64,000 bases of DNA from Streptomyces sp. MUM 178J. GTDB taxonomy: Bacteria > Actinomycetota > Actinomycetes > Streptomycetales > Streptomycetaceae. The translations under genes and the position numbers were made by a program. Below, one piece after another: positions 41,700 through 51,495 of this stretch. Below the pieces are notes generated by a model. The model made no database searches and was not told the DNA's origin. It saw only the letters and a list, made by a program, of their open reading frames with translations. The DNA lies in the NCBI RefSeq assembly GCF_022414575.1, contig NZ_JADWYQ010000003.1, positions 1 to 64,000 of the forward strand, written 5' to 3'. Position 1 is the stretch's first letter, and every line of letters starts with the position of its first letter.

Positions 41700-42235
41700 C
41701 GCCTCTCGTCGTCTTCTGGCCGGAGTCGTTCGCGGGTGCGCTGCATCAGACGCACCACCGACTCGTCGGCCACGTCCGCCACCTCGGCATAGCCGAACCA
41801 GCGCAGATCCAGCGACTCGTCGCTGATGGCCTCCACCGCCCCCGCCGGAGCCAGCGCCGCGTACTGGACGTCCAGATGCCAGGCGCACGGCGTCTGATGG
41901 CGGTCGAGCCGGACCGGCCCGCCCGGCAGCAGAGCGAGCCCCTCGATGCCGGACTCCTCCACGCCCTCCCGCAGCGCTGCCGCCGCGAGGGTCGCGTCGT
42001 CCGGCTCGCAGTGGCCGCCCATCTGCAGCCATTTCCTGATCTTCCCGTGGAGCGTCAGCAGCACCCGTTCCCGCGCGGGGTCGACGACCAGGGCGCTCGC
42101 CGTGATGTGGCCCGCCCCGCAGGCCTTCCACGTGCCGTCCGGGTGCGCCGTGAGATGGTCCAGATACAGTCGGCGCAGCTCCTGCTGGTCCTCATACGCC
42201 TTCAGTACGAGGACGGCGTCATCGTGCAGGCTCAC
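41693..42235 (-). CDS. Nudix hydrolase
   Basis: 180 residues from GTG 42235. ASALVVDPARERVLLTLHGK is followed by a Nudix box: GGHCEPDDATLAAAALREGVEE (GX5EX7REXXEE, shortened by one substitution near the start). It probably acts on a nucleoside diphosphate derivative; the exact substrate is not predictable. The start overlaps the metalloprotease stop by 4 nt (GTGA), so translation is coupled. Confidence 0.9.
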   Translation of the reverse strand: MSLHDDAVLVLKAYEDQQELRRLYLDHLTAHPDGTWKACGAGHITASALVVDPARERVLLTLHGKIRKWLQMGGHCEPDDATLAAAALREGVEESGIEGLALLPGGPVRLDRHQTPCAWHLDVQYAALAPAGAVEAISDESLDLRWFGYAEVADVADESVVRLMQRTRERLRPEDDERRG

Positions 42236-43779
42236 TTGTCGGTCTCGTCCTCGCCCCGGTTCTTCTCGCCCCGGTTCTTCTCGTCCGGATGCTCCTCGTC
42301 CGGATGCTCCTCGTCCGGATGCTCCTCGTCCGGATGCTCCTCGTCCGGATGCTCCTCGCCCCGGTTCTCCTCGCGCCGGTCCTCGTCCTTCGGGCGGGGC
42401 CCGCTCGCCGCCTCGCCGAGCATCTTGTCCAGCTCGGAGAAGTCGATCTGCTCGCGGTGCACAAAGCCGTCCGGGTCGTCCAGGTCCGTCGCCGTGGGCA
42501 GCATGTCCGGGTGCTCCCACAGCCCGTCCCGGCCGTCGACCCCGCGCGCGTCGGTGAGCGAGGCCCACAGCCGCGATGCGTCCCGCAGACGACGCGGCCG
42601 CAGCGTCAGACCGATCAGCGTGGCGAAGGTCTGCTCCGCGGGCCCCCCGCTGGCACGGCGGCGGCGCAGTGTCTCGCGCAGGGCGTTCGCCGCGGTCAGC
42701 CGGGATGCGGCGGCCTCGTGCACCACCGCGTCCACCCAGCCTTCCACCAGGGCCAGCGCGGTCTCCAGGCGGGCCAGGGCGGCCTTCTGCTCCGGGGTGT
42801 CCTCCGGCTGGAACATGCCCTGCTGCAGCGCCTCCTGCAGCTGCTCCGGGTGCGTCGGGTCGAACTGGCCGACCACGTCCTCCAGCTTGCCGGTGTCGAC
42901 CTTGATCCCGCGCGCATAGCCCTCGACGGCGCCGAACAGATGCGACCGCAGCCAGGGCACATGGGCGAAGAGGCGCTGGTGGGCGGCCTCGCGCAGGGCG
43001 AGATACAGCCGCACCTCCTCCCGCGGCACACCCAGGTCCTTGCCCAGCGCGTCCACGTTCAGCGGCAGCAGCGCGGCCTGGCCGGCCGGGCCCAGGGGGA
43101 GCCCGACGTCGGTCGAGCCGACCACCTCGCCCGCCAGGACGCCGACCGCCTGGCCGATCTGCTGCCCGAACATCGCGCCGCCCATCGACCGCATCATGCC
43201 GATCAGCGGGCCGGCCATGGCCTTCATCTCCTCCGGCAGCACATCGCCCATGGCGACGCCGACCCGCTCGGCGACCGGGTCGACCAGCTGCTGCCAGGCG
43301 GGGAGCGTCGCCTCGACCCACTCCGCGCGGCTCCACGCCACGGCCGTGCTCGCCCCGGAGGGCAGGGACGTCACACCGTCCAGCCACACGTCCGCAAGGC
43401 GCAGCGCCTCCTCGACGGCCGCCCGGTCGGCGGGGCCGACGCTGACGTCCTTCGTGCCGTCCGGCGTGCCCTGGGAGACCGTCTGGCGGGCGATCTGCTT
43501 GGCCATGTCCCAGTTCACAGGCCCGCCCTCGTAGCTCAGCATCTGGCCGAGCTGCTGGAAGGCGGCGCCCAGATCCTGGGGGCCCATGGAGCCGAACATC
43601 GCGGCGAACGGATTGTCACCGCCCGCGCCGCCCGGCATGCCGAAGCCGAAGGGGTTGCCCGGACCGCCGCTCTGGCCGCCGGAACCCTGCCCACCTCCGG
43701 CGGGGTCCTTCTTCTTGCCCTCGTCGCCGTTCTCCGGCTCCTCCGGCGGAAGGCCGAATCCGAATGGGGTGTCACTCAC
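42232..43779 (-). CDS. Zinc-dependent metalloprotease of the DUF2342 family
   Basis: 515 residues from GTG 43779 (Met-Ser-Asp-Thr-Pro-Phe-Gly-Phe). A Gly/Pro-rich N-terminus (FGFGLPPEEPENGDEGKKKD) precedes the family core with WDMAKQIARQTV, LPLNVDALGKDLGVPREEVR and the zincin segment REAAHQRLFAHVPW. The Glu/His arrangement departs from plain HEXXH but is the family form. The C-terminal tail carries five perfect EEHPD units and then KNRGEKNRGEDETDK. It corresponds to mycobacterial Rv3195 by family and neighbourhood, from memory. Substrate unknown. Confidence 0.88.
   Translation of the reverse strand: MSDTPFGFGLPPEEPENGDEGKKKDPAGGGQGSGGQSGGPGNPFGFGMPGGAGGDNPFAAMFGSMGPQDLGAAFQQLGQMLSYEGGPVNWDMAKQIARQTVSQGTPDGTKDVSVGPADRAAVEEALRLADVWLDGVTSLPSGASTAVAWSRAEWVEATLPAWQQLVDPVAERVGVAMGDVLPEEMKAMAGPLIGMMRSMGGAMFGQQIGQAVGVLAGEVVGSTDVGLPLGPAGQAALLPLNVDALGKDLGVPREEVRLYLALREAAHQRLFAHVPWLRSHLFGAVEGYARGIKVDTGKLEDVVGQFDPTHPEQLQEALQQGMFQPEDTPEQKAALARLETALALVEGWVDAVVHEAAASRLTAANALRETLRRRRASGGPAEQTFATLIGLTLRPRRLRDASRLWASLTDARGVDGRDGLWEHPDMLPTATDLDDPDGFVHREQIDFSELDKMLGEAASGPRPKDEDRREENRGEEHPDEEHPDEEHPDEEHPDEEHPDEKNRGEKNRGEDETDK
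42281..42355. repeat. 15-bp tandem repeat, five perfect copies
   Basis: TCGTCCGGATGCTCC repeated five times without mismatch, encoding the EEHPD tail of the metalloprotease. The antisense frame is open through it, producing a spurious long ORF. Confidence 0.95.
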
Positions 43780-43977
43780 GGGTTTCCTCGGCTCGTAGGG
43801 CCGCCGGCTTCCTGCCGGCGGCGAATGCCCGACAACACCACCCAGCGTAGACATCCGGGCCGCATCCGGGCTCGGTGCTCCACCGACTGCCGGCCTGCGG
43901 CAGGATGGACGCACCCGGTACGCACGCGCCGTGCGCGTCGGTACTTCGGTACTGAAGACAACCGCTGGAGACGCCTG

Positions 43978-45105
43978 GTGAGTTCCCCAGATCCGCAGGT
44001 TCGCGCAGCGCGAAACCGCTCAATCCCGGCCGACGGCCGCAGTCCCGCAGGCCGCGGCCCCGTCGTCGCGGTCACCGGCGCCTCGTCCGGCGTCGGTGAC
44101 CTGCTGGTGCGGCGGCTTGCCGACTGTGACGAGATCAAGCAGGTCATCGCCATCGACGAACGTCGCGGCGAGGTCACGGAGGCGCAGTGGCACATCCTCG
44201 ACGTCCGCGACCCGGCCATCGCCGAGAAGCTGCGCGGAGCCGACGTCGTGGTCCACCTGGCCCTCGACCTGGACCTGGAGACCGATCCGGCCGCCCGTAC
44301 CGCGTACAACGTACGCGGCACGCAGACCGTGCTGACCGCCGCGGCGGCCGCCGGAGTGCACCGGGTCGTCCTGTGCACGTCGGCGATGGTCTACGGGGCG
44401 CTGCCCGACAACGACATCCCGCTCTCCGAGGACGCGGAGCTGCGCGCCACTGCCGAGGCCACCGGCGTCGGCGATCTGCTGGAGATCGAGCGGCTCGCCC
44501 GGCGTGCGCCGCGCGCCCACCCGGGGCTGAACGTCACCGTGGTCCGCCCCGCCGTCCTGGTCGGCGGCACGGACACGGCACTGACCCGCTACTTTGAGTC
44601 GCCGCGCCTCCTGGTGGTGGCCGGCTCCCGTCCCACCTGGCAGTTCTGCCATATCGAGGACCTGGTCAGCGCGCTGGAGTACGCCGCTCTGGAGAAGGTG
44701 GAAGGGGAACTCGCGGTCGGCTGCGACGGCTGGCTGGAGCAGGAGGAGGTGGAGGAGCTCAGCGGCATCCGCCGCATGGAGCTGCCGTCCGCCGTCGCCC
44801 TGGGGGCCGCCACCCGGCTGCACCGGATCGGGCTCACCCCGTCCCCCGCCGGGGATCTCGCGTACACCATGCATCCCTGGGTCGTCAGCGTCAGCCGGCT
44901 GCACGACGCGGGCTGGCGTCCGCAGTGGACGAACGAGGAGGTCCTGGCCGCGCTGCTGGAGGAGGCGGCGGGACGGCACACCGTCGCGGGCCGCAGGCTC
45001 GGCCGCAAGGACGCCACCGCGGCGGGCGCCGCCGGTGCGACCGTGGCCCTGCTCGGCACCGCCGCCCTGGTGCGCAGGGCCCGCAAGGCGCGCCGCAGGC
45101 TGTGA
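43978..45105 (+). CDS. SDR/NAD-dependent epimerase-like protein with C-terminal membrane tail
   Basis: 375 residues from GTG 43978 (GGAG 9 nt upstream). Rossmann motif VAVTGASSGVGDLLVRRLAD, VVVHLALDLDLE, then SAMVYGALPDND in place of the YxxxK stretch (no clear catalytic Lys), and FCHIEDLVSALEYA. The C-terminus has a hydrophobic stretch AAGATVALLGTAALV followed by RRARKARRR, suggesting membrane attachment. Divergent from the metalloprotease. It probably binds NAD(P); enzymatic activity uncertain. Confidence 0.87.
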   Translation: MSSPDPQVRAARNRSIPADGRSPAGRGPVVAVTGASSGVGDLLVRRLADCDEIKQVIAIDERRGEVTEAQWHILDVRDPAIAEKLRGADVVVHLALDLDLETDPAARTAYNVRGTQTVLTAAAAAGVHRVVLCTSAMVYGALPDNDIPLSEDAELRATAEATGVGDLLEIERLARRAPRAHPGLNVTVVRPAVLVGGTDTALTRYFESPRLLVVAGSRPTWQFCHIEDLVSALEYAALEKVEGELAVGCDGWLEQEEVEELSGIRRMELPSAVALGAATRLHRIGLTPSPAGDLAYTMHPWVVSVSRLHDAGWRPQWTNEEVLAALLEEAAGRHTVAGRRLGRKDATAAGAAGATVALLGTAALVRRARKARRRL

Positions 45106-45218
45106 CGCGGTGCGCCCGACACGCCGGCACGGCGCTGTAGGAGGCTCCAACCGGGGCCTCGGCCGGCCGGTGGAAACGGGTATTCCGCGCTGTCGGCGGC
45201 GTACGGCACGATGGTCAT

Positions 45219-45680
45219 ATGGCACGCAGGAACGATCACCCCGGAGAACAGGCGGCGCAGGACCCGATCAGGCTGGTCGCGATCCGCGACACCCCGCTCT
45301 CCGTCGACGAGGTCTTCACGGCCGTCGGCGACGACGCGGCGGGCGGGACGGCGCTCTTCGTGGGCACCGTGCGCAGCCATGACGGCGGCGCGGACGTGGA
45401 CAAGCTGGGCTACTCCTGCCATCCCACGGCCGAAGCCGAGATGCGGCGGATCGCTGAGGAGGTCGCCGCCCGGTTCCCGGTGCGGGCGCTCGCCGCCGTC
45501 CACCGGGTGGGCGACCTCGCCGTGGGGGACCTGGCCGTCGTCGTGGCCGTGTCATGCCCGCACCGGGGGGAGGCGTTCGAGGCCTGCCGCAAGCTGATCG
45601 ACGACCTCAAGCACCAAGTGCCGATCTGGAAGCACCAGACGTTCTCGGACGGCACGGAGGAGTGGGTCGGGGCCTGCTGA
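45219..45680 (+). CDS. moaE: Molybdopterin synthase catalytic subunit MoaE
   Basis: 153 residues. MoaE signatures: DEVFTAVGDDAAGGTALFVG (substrate loop), HRVGDLAVGDLAVVVAVSCP and the catalytic tail LKHQVPIWKHQTFSDGTEEW with the conserved Lys pair. It converts precursor Z to molybdopterin together with MoaD, whose thiocarboxylate is made by a MoeZ-type enzyme such as the one at 12.6 kb. ATG 45219. No moaD is in the window. Confidence 0.95.
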   Translation: MARRNDHPGEQAAQDPIRLVAIRDTPLSVDEVFTAVGDDAAGGTALFVGTVRSHDGGADVDKLGYSCHPTAEAEMRRIAEEVAARFPVRALAAVHRVGDLAVGDLAVVVAVSCPHRGEAFEACRKLIDDLKHQVPIWKHQTFSDGTEEWVGAC

Positions 45681-45831
45681 GCAAGGGGTCCCGGGGGACA
45701 TGAGGCTGAAAATTTTCGACCACATCCGCCCCGATTTGCGTAACCGCACACCCGCGACGAGCGTTGAACCGGTAGACGACTAATCTGCTGATCACTCGGT
45801 TGCTGTCACTCGCGTGGTGAGGGAGGTTGCG

Positions 45832-46002
45832 ATGGGTGTGCTCGCCTGGTTGTTGATTCCGCTGTTCGCCGTCGTCTGCGCCGGCATATGGGGAAGCTGG
45901 GCCGCGCGGGACCGTACGTCCGGTGATGTGGCGGAGCTCGCCGGGTATGCCCGGTTCCGCGATGCAATGGACAAATCAGGCTCACAGACCGACGTGGTGT
46001 GA
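45832..46002 (+). CDS. Small single-span membrane protein
   Basis: 56 residues from ATG 45832 (GGGAGG about 7 nt upstream; GTG 45814 in frame but before that site). One hydrophobic helix MGVLAWLLIPLFAVVCAGIW, then a short hydrophilic tail with RDRTSGDVAELAGYARFRDA. Function unknown. It lies between moaE and the PDZ protease gene on the same strand. Confidence 0.7.
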   Translation: MGVLAWLLIPLFAVVCAGIWGSWAARDRTSGDVAELAGYARFRDAMDKSGSQTDVV

Positions 46003-46144
46003 GCCGGGCCGCTGGCCGAGGCGCGCACGGGAGCGGGGCGCACGCCCGTGAGCCGGCGCATGGTCCGCTCCGCAGTCCGGTTCCGCAGCCCGGACGGACC
46101 GATCCGGGCGGTGCGCCGACAGGTCTGTCCCGTACTGTCGTTCC

Positions 46145-47233
46145 ATGCCACGCCGCACAGCGACGATGCTCGCCTCCACACTCGCTTTCATCGCGCTGCT
46201 CTGTGTCGGCGTGTTTCTGCCTGTGCCGTACTCCGAGATGTCGCCCGGCCCCACCGTGAACACCCTCGGCTCGACGGACGGCGAGCAGGTGCTCGAGATC
46301 TCCGGCCGCGAGACCTATCCGACAAGCGGCAATCTCAACATGACGACCGTCCGGGTCACCGGCGCCGACTACCGCATGAACCTCGTCGAGGCGATCTACG
46401 GCTGGCTGGCCCACGACAACGTCGTGGTGCCGCACGACACGCTCTACCCCGACGGGCAGACGGAGGAAGAGTCCACGCAGGAGAACGCCGAGGAGTTCAC
46501 CCAGTCGCAGGAGAGCGCCAAGGTGGCGGCGCTGGAGCAGCTGAACATTCCGGTGGCCTCGCGCGTGGTGGTCTCCTCCGTCCTCAAGGACTCTCCCGCT
46601 GAGAAGCGGCTGCACGCCGGTGATGTGATCCGCGAGGTGGACGGCACGGCGGTGAAGGAGCCCGGCGACGTCGCGAAGCTCGTCGTGAAGCACCAGCCGG
46701 GCGAAGACGTCGTCTTCACGATCGTCCCGGCCGACGAGGCGGCGGCCGCGGAGAAGGCGGGCCGCGAACCCACGGTCACCCGGAAGGTCACGGTCCCCAC
46801 GGTGAAGGCCCCGGAGGACGACCGGGCGATCGTCGGGATCCACGCCGGGACCGACCACACCTTCCCGTTCACCGTCGACATCAATCTCGCCGACGTGGGC
46901 GGGCCGAGCGCGGGGCTGATGTTCGCCCTCGGGATCATCGACAAGCTCACCCCGGGCGCCATGACCGGCGGCACGTTCGTGGCCGGCACCGGGACCATCG
47001 ACGACGACGGGAAGGTCGGGCCGATCGGCGGCATCGAGATGAAGCTCGTCGGCGCGCGGAACGCGGGCGCGGAGTACTTTCTGACCCCCGCCGACAACTG
47101 CGCGTCGGCGGCGTCCGACACCCCGGACGGGCTGACCCTGGTCAAGGTCGACACCATCGCGGACGCGACGAAGTCCCTGGAGAAGATCCGCGAGGGGGAC
47201 ATCGAGCAGCTGCCGAGCTGCGAGGTGGGCTGA
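46145..47233 (+). CDS. PDZ-domain, Lon-like (S16) membrane-anchored serine protease
   Basis: 362 residues. N-terminal signal anchor TMLASTLAFIALLCVGVFLP, a PDZ domain (about 125-215: VSSVLKDSPAEKRLHAGDVI), then an S16 domain with VGGPSAGLMFAL (Ser about 255) and GGIEMKLVGAR (Lys about 300), the Ser-Lys dyad spaced as in Lon. No ATPase module. Orthologous in type to YlbL and mycobacterial Rv3194c. It should act outside the membrane, possibly in envelope quality control. Followed by an intergenic repeat region. Confidence 0.93.
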   Translation: MPRRTATMLASTLAFIALLCVGVFLPVPYSEMSPGPTVNTLGSTDGEQVLEISGRETYPTSGNLNMTTVRVTGADYRMNLVEAIYGWLAHDNVVVPHDTLYPDGQTEEESTQENAEEFTQSQESAKVAALEQLNIPVASRVVVSSVLKDSPAEKRLHAGDVIREVDGTAVKEPGDVAKLVVKHQPGEDVVFTIVPADEAAAAEKAGREPTVTRKVTVPTVKAPEDDRAIVGIHAGTDHTFPFTVDINLADVGGPSAGLMFALGIIDKLTPGAMTGGTFVAGTGTIDDDGKVGPIGGIEMKLVGARNAGAEYFLTPADNCASAASDTPDGLTLVKVDTIADATKSLEKIREGDIEQLPSCEVG

Positions 47234-47546
47234 CGGCGTCGTGACGGGGCGGCGAACCGTTCCTGCGGGGATGGACCTGCCCCCGCCCCGCTTCCCGACC
47301 GGGAGGAAAGCCCCCGGACCTCCTTCGGAGCGGGCCTCGGGCCTGCCGCCCCGGGTCCCGGAGGGCGGCAGGCTTCGCATCGCCGGACCCCGTACGGCCT
47401 TCGGCCGTGTCCTCGGGCTCCCCCGGACTTCTCCCCCAGCCGCCGCTGGGAGGCGCCCCAGCAGGGCCCCGGACGGGCTGTGTTCTCCAGCCCGTCCGGC
47501 GTTTGCGGCGCGGGGTCCGGGGCGGAGCCCCGGGAACGGTTCGGCG
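47234..47546. repeat. Composite of dispersed Streptomyces intergenic repeats
   Basis: Between two convergent genes (313 bp). It contains CTCCCCCAGCC...GGCTGGGAGG-like words (47427-47460), a 12-bp hairpin CCGGACGGGCTG/CAGCCCGTCCGG (47469-47498) and GTCCGGGGCGGAGCCCCGG (47515-47533). These resemble common dispersed palindromes of Streptomyces. The hairpin is a plausible bidirectional terminator. No gene seen. Confidence 0.75.
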
Positions 47547-48104
47547 CTACGCCTCGAAGGTCGCCGCCAGGGCCTCCGCCAGGCCCGGGACCAGGTCCGC
47601 GCCGGTGAGGACCTCCGTCGGGGTGTCCTTCTCGCGCAGACGGAGCGCGGACTCGCGGGTGCCGTCCCGCAGGACCGCCACCGTCATCCGGACCTCCTTG
47701 CGGTCCGGATGCTCGGCGACCCAGCGGGCGAGGGCCTCCTCGTCGAGGCCCTCGGGCACGGAGGTCTCCGCGGACGGCGGGAGCATCAGCCGCTCCACGG
47801 TCAGCGCGCAGCCGGCCACCGCGTCGGGCCAGGCGATGGTGGCGAGGAATTCGTCCAGCGGCTTGCCGGGCGGGATCTCGTCCTGCTCGATCGGGGTCAG
47901 CGGGGCTGACTCCGCATCGTCGTCGAGGCCGAGCTGGGCGGCCAGCGACGGTTCCTGGGCGCGCAGCTGCGCGGTGTCGACCAGGGCGAAGAGCCGGGCC
48001 GGCTGGTCCCAGCCGAGCCCGGCTGCGTACTCGTCGATCTCGAGCACGGCGCGGGTGAGGGGGCTCGCGGCCATCGGGGGGCCTGAGGAGGAAACGTTGG
48101 ACAT
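47547..48104 (-). CDS. PPA1309 family protein
   Basis: 185 residues from ATG 48104. Conserved start PLTRAVLEIDEYAAGLGWDQ followed by PARLFALVDTAQLRAQEPSL, a hydrophilic middle and ALARWVAEHPDRKEVRMTVA. Typical of a small actinobacterial family located next to UPF0182 genes. Soluble, with no recognisable catalytic site. Divergent from the UPF0182 gene, 124 bp apart. Confidence 0.87.
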   Translation of the reverse strand: MSNVSSSGPPMAASPLTRAVLEIDEYAAGLGWDQPARLFALVDTAQLRAQEPSLAAQLGLDDDAESAPLTPIEQDEIPPGKPLDEFLATIAWPDAVAGCALTVERLMLPPSAETSVPEGLDEEALARWVAEHPDRKEVRMTVAVLRDGTRESALRLREKDTPTEVLTGADLVPGLAEALAATFEA

Positions 48105-48228
48105 GGTCAATATCCTGCCTGGTTCGGGCCCGGGGTCGGGAACTAGGTAAAGCCTTAGTAAGTTGCATCAGTGGGCTCTACGATCGCGGGGCCCGATTCA
48201 CACGACCGCGAACTTCGAGGTGCGCACG

Positions 48229-51126
48229 TTGGCTTTCCAGATGCCGGACCGCGGCGGAGGCCCGACCGGGCCACGGATGAGAGTGGGCCGTCCCTCCCGG
48301 CGTGTCCGCACCCTGCTCATGACACTGGGCGTCCTGGCCGTGCTGGCCATGGCGTTCGTCATGTTCGCCGGGTTCTGGACCGACTGGCTGTGGTACCGCT
48401 CTGTCAAGTACTCCTCCGTCTTCACCACGACTCTGTGGACCAAGATCGGCCTGTTCGCCGTCTTCGGGCTGTTGATGGCGGCGGCGGTCGGGCTGAACAT
48501 CTGGCTCGCCCACCGGCTGCGCCCGCCGCTGAGCGCGATGTCGCTGGAGCAGCAGAGCCTGGACCGCTACCGGATGAGCATCGCCCCGTACAAGAAGTGG
48601 GTGCTGATCGGGGTCACCGCCCTGGTCGGGCTGATCGCCGGAGCGTCCGCCACCGGCCAGTGGCGCACCTGGATGATGTGGATCAACGGCGTGCCCTTCG
48701 GCACGAAGGACCCGCAGTTCCAGCTGGACGTCTCCTTCTACGCCTTTGAGCTGCCCTGGTACCGCTTCCTGCTGGGCTTCGGCTTCGCGGCCACCGTGCT
48801 GTCGCTGCTCGCCGCCGCTCTGACGCACTACCTGTACGGGGGGCTGCGCATCACCAGCCCCGGTGCGCGGGCGACGGCCGCGGCCACCGGCCATCTGTCG
48901 GTGCTGCTCGGCGTCTTCGTCTCGCTCAAGGCCGTCGCCTACTGGCTCGACCGGTACGGCCTCGCGGTGAAGTCCAGCGACTTCAAGGCGACGGGCAACT
49001 GGACCGGTCTGCGCTATGTGGACGCCAACGCCTATCTGCCGGCGAAGACGATCCTCTTCTGCATCGCCGTGATCTGCGCGCTGCTGTTCTTCGCCACGCT
49101 GTGGCGGCGCACCTGGCAGCTCCCGGTGATCGGCTTCGGCCTGATGGTGCTGTCCGCGATCCTCATCGGCGGGCTCTACCCGGCGATCGTGCAGAAGTTC
49201 CAGGTCCAGCCGAACGAGCAGGCCAAGGAAGCGGAGTACATCCGCAAGAACATCGCCGCCACGCGCGAGGCGTACGGCATCGAAGGCGCCAAGATCACCG
49301 ACTACGGGGGCAAGGGCGACGCCGAGGCCGAGGACGGCACGAAGCTCCGCAAGGACGCCAACGCCGCGGCCAGCTACCGCATGATGGACCCCAATGTGGT
49401 CTCGCCCGCCTTCCAGCAGCTCCAGCAGCGCCGCAACTACTACACGTTCCCCGCGACCCTGGACGTCGACCGCTACAAGACGGAAGACGGCAAGACGCAG
49501 GACACGGTCGTCGGTCTGCGTGAGCTCGACATCACGGGCATCCCCAAGCGGAACTGGATCAACGACCACTTCACCTACACGCACGGCTACGGCGCGATCG
49601 CCGCGGACGGCACGGGCACCGGCAAGGAGCCGGCGGGCTCGCCGCTGTTCACCGAGTCCGGGCTGCCGTCCGGCGGTCAGTTCGGCGAGTACGAGCAGCG
49701 GATCTACTACGGCGAGAAGACCACGCAGTACTCGATCGTGGGCGGCCCCCAGAAGGAGCTGGACTACGAGGAGGACGGCGAGCGCACCACCAGCTACGAG
49801 GGCGACAGCGGCGTCGCGCTGGACAACCCGCTGAACCGCGCCGCGTACGCGGTCTCCTTCAGCGAGCCGCAGATCCTCTACTCCGGAGCCATCGGCGACG
49901 GCTCGCGGATCCTGTACAACCGCACGCCCAAGGAGCGGGTGGAGGCCGTCGCGCCCTGGCTGACCATCGACGGCGACGCCTACCCGGCCGTCATCGACGG
50001 CCGGGTCCAGTGGATCATCGACGCGTACACCACGACCAACGGCTACCCCTACGCCTCCCGTACGACGCTGGGGGACACCACGGCCGACTCGCTGACCGAC
50101 ACCCAGCGCGCGGTGGTCGCCCAGCAGAACCAGGTCAACTACATCCGGAACTCGGTCAAGGCCACCGTCGACGCCTACGACGGCACGGTGAAGCTGTACG
50201 AGTGGGACACCGAGGACCCGGTGCTCAAGACGTGGATGAAGGCGTTCCCTGGCACAGTCGAGCCGAAGAGCGAGATCAAGCCGAGCCTGAAGGCCCATCT
50301 GCGCTATCCGCAGGACATGTTCAAGGTCCAGCGGGAGCTGCTGACCCGGTACCACGTCACCGACCCCGCCCAGTTCTACAGCGGCAGTGACGCCTGGCAG
50401 GTGCCGGACGACCCGACGACCAAGGACAAGGAGTCGGTCCCGCCGTACTACCTGAGCCTGCGGATGCCGGGCGACGAGGCGCAGAAGTTCTCGCTGACCA
50501 CCACGTTCACACCCAATGGACGCCCCAACCTAGGCGCGTTCATGGCCGTGGACGCCGACGCCGACAGCGAGACCTACGGGTCGATAAGGCTGTTGAAGGT
50601 CAGCGAGACCGTCAAGGGTCCTCAGCAGGTGCAGAGTGAACTCAACGGTCTGCCGGAGGTCGCGGAGTTTGTCCGCAACCTGCGGGGCACCGACTCCGAC
50701 ATCGAGTACGGAAATCTGCTGACGGTGCCGCTCGGCAAGGGCTTCCTCTATGTCGAGCCGGTCTATGCGCGAGGCGGTACGCAGAAGCTGCCGCTGCTGC
50801 GCATGGTGGGCGCATCCTACGGCGAGAAGATCGTCTTCAAGCAGAGCCTGTCCGAGGCGCTGAACGCGGTGTTCGGCGTGGAGGACAGCGAGGAGACGCC
50901 GCCGAGCACCGAGCAGCCGCCGGGCGAGGAGCAGCCCGAGCAGCCGCCGGCCACCGGTGACGCCGCGCTGAAGGCCGCCATCGCGGATGCGCAGAAGGCG
51001 TACGACGAGGCGCAGGCGGCGCTGGAGAAGGACCCGACGGACTGGCAGGCCTACGGCAAGGCGCAGGCGGATCTGGAGTCCGCGCTGCGCCGGGCCGCGG
51101 AGGCCCAGGGACGGCAGCAGGAGTAG
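48229..51126 (+). CDS. UPF0182 family large membrane protein
   Basis: About 965 residues. TTG 48229 is chosen (Met-Ala-Phe-Gln-Met-Pro-Asp-Arg); GTG 48220 and ATG 48241 are alternatives. Seven hydrophobic helices lie in the first 330 residues ([20 protein letters not shown] first). A large extracytoplasmic domain follows, with conserved [42 protein letters not shown] and [19 protein letters not shown]. The Pro/Glu-rich tail ends in a coiled-coil-like [15 protein letters not shown]. Function unknown; widespread in Actinobacteria (Rv3193c type). Confidence 0.92.
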   Translation: MAFQMPDRGGGPTGPRMRVGRPSRRVRTLLMTLGVLAVLAMAFVMFAGFWTDWLWYRSVKYSSVFTTTLWTKIGLFAVFGLLMAAAVGLNIWLAHRLRPPLSAMSLEQQSLDRYRMSIAPYKKWVLIGVTALVGLIAGASATGQWRTWMMWINGVPFGTKDPQFQLDVSFYAFELPWYRFLLGFGFAATVLSLLAAALTHYLYGGLRITSPGARATAAATGHLSVLLGVFVSLKAVAYWLDRYGLAVKSSDFKATGNWTGLRYVDANAYLPAKTILFCIAVICALLFFATLWRRTWQLPVIGFGLMVLSAILIGGLYPAIVQKFQVQPNEQAKEAEYIRKNIAATREAYGIEGAKITDYGGKGDAEAEDGTKLRKDANAAASYRMMDPNVVSPAFQQLQQRRNYYTFPATLDVDRYKTEDGKTQDTVVGLRELDITGIPKRNWINDHFTYTHGYGAIAADGTGTGKEPAGSPLFTESGLPSGGQFGEYEQRIYYGEKTTQYSIVGGPQKELDYEEDGERTTSYEGDSGVALDNPLNRAAYAVSFSEPQILYSGAIGDGSRILYNRTPKERVEAVAPWLTIDGDAYPAVIDGRVQWIIDAYTTTNGYPYASRTTLGDTTADSLTDTQRAVVAQQNQVNYIRNSVKATVDAYDGTVKLYEWDTEDPVLKTWMKAFPGTVEPKSEIKPSLKAHLRYPQDMFKVQRELLTRYHVTDPAQFYSGSDAWQVPDDPTTKDKESVPPYYLSLRMPGDEAQKFSLTTTFTPNGRPNLGAFMAVDADADSETYGSIRLLKVSETVKGPQQVQSELNGLPEVAEFVRNLRGTDSDIEYGNLLTVPLGKGFLYVEPVYARGGTQKLPLLRMVGASYGEKIVFKQSLSEALNAVFGVEDSEETPPSTEQPPGEEQPEQPPATGDAALKAAIADAQKAYDEAQAALEKDPTDWQAYGKAQADLESALRRAAEAQGRQQE

Positions 51127-51206
51127 TGCGCCGGTGGTTCCCCCCGCCGCGGCCCAGGTCGTGGCGGGGGGAACCGCACCGCCGTGATACGGTTGCTGCA
51201 CAACGG

Positions 51207-51280
51207 CGCGGGGTGGAGCAGCTCGGTAGCTCGCTGGGCTCATAACCCAGAGGTCGCAGGTTCAAATCCTGTCCCCGCTA
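51207..51280 (+). tRNA. Initiator tRNA-fMet (CAT), copy 1
   Basis: 74-nt cloverleaf without encoded CCA. Acceptor CGCGGGG pairs with CCCCGC plus a C1-T72 mismatch. The anticodon stem CTGGG/CCCAG has three consecutive G-C pairs next to the loop CTCATAA. The mismatch plus GGG/CCC are initiator hallmarks. The T arm GCAGGTTCAAATCCTGT is normal. Identical to the copy at 53982. Confidence 0.95.
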
Positions 51281-51291
51281 CTCGAAGAAGA

Positions 51292-51323
51292 GGGCCCGGA
51301 TCCTTCAGGATCCGGGCCCTTTT
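51292..51323 (+). terminator. Terminator after initiator tRNA copy 1
   Basis: 12-bp perfect stem (GGGCCCGGATCC/GGATCCGGGCCC), a 4-nt loop and TTTT. Confidence 0.9.
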
Positions 51324-51495
51324 CGTGCCTGTGTGTTCGCGCATGTGTACTGCGCGCTGAGAACTGCGTGGCGATGGGGGCGAGTTGGAGCCGGACGTGT
51401 TTGACTTATCTCTCTGTGGGCATGTCGACAAAACGCTGAAGTGACCTCACTGGCTGCGGTATACCGGGTGTACGCAGGTTGCAGGTGGTGCGACG

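Noticed and set aside
42281-42355. CRISPR-like array
   Set aside because: 15-bp units without spacers inside a coding sequence.
42289-45105. 938-codon open frame on the plus strand
   Set aside because: Its first 560 codons are antisense to the metalloprotease, including its 15-bp repeat. Only the part from GTG 43978 is a real SDR protein.
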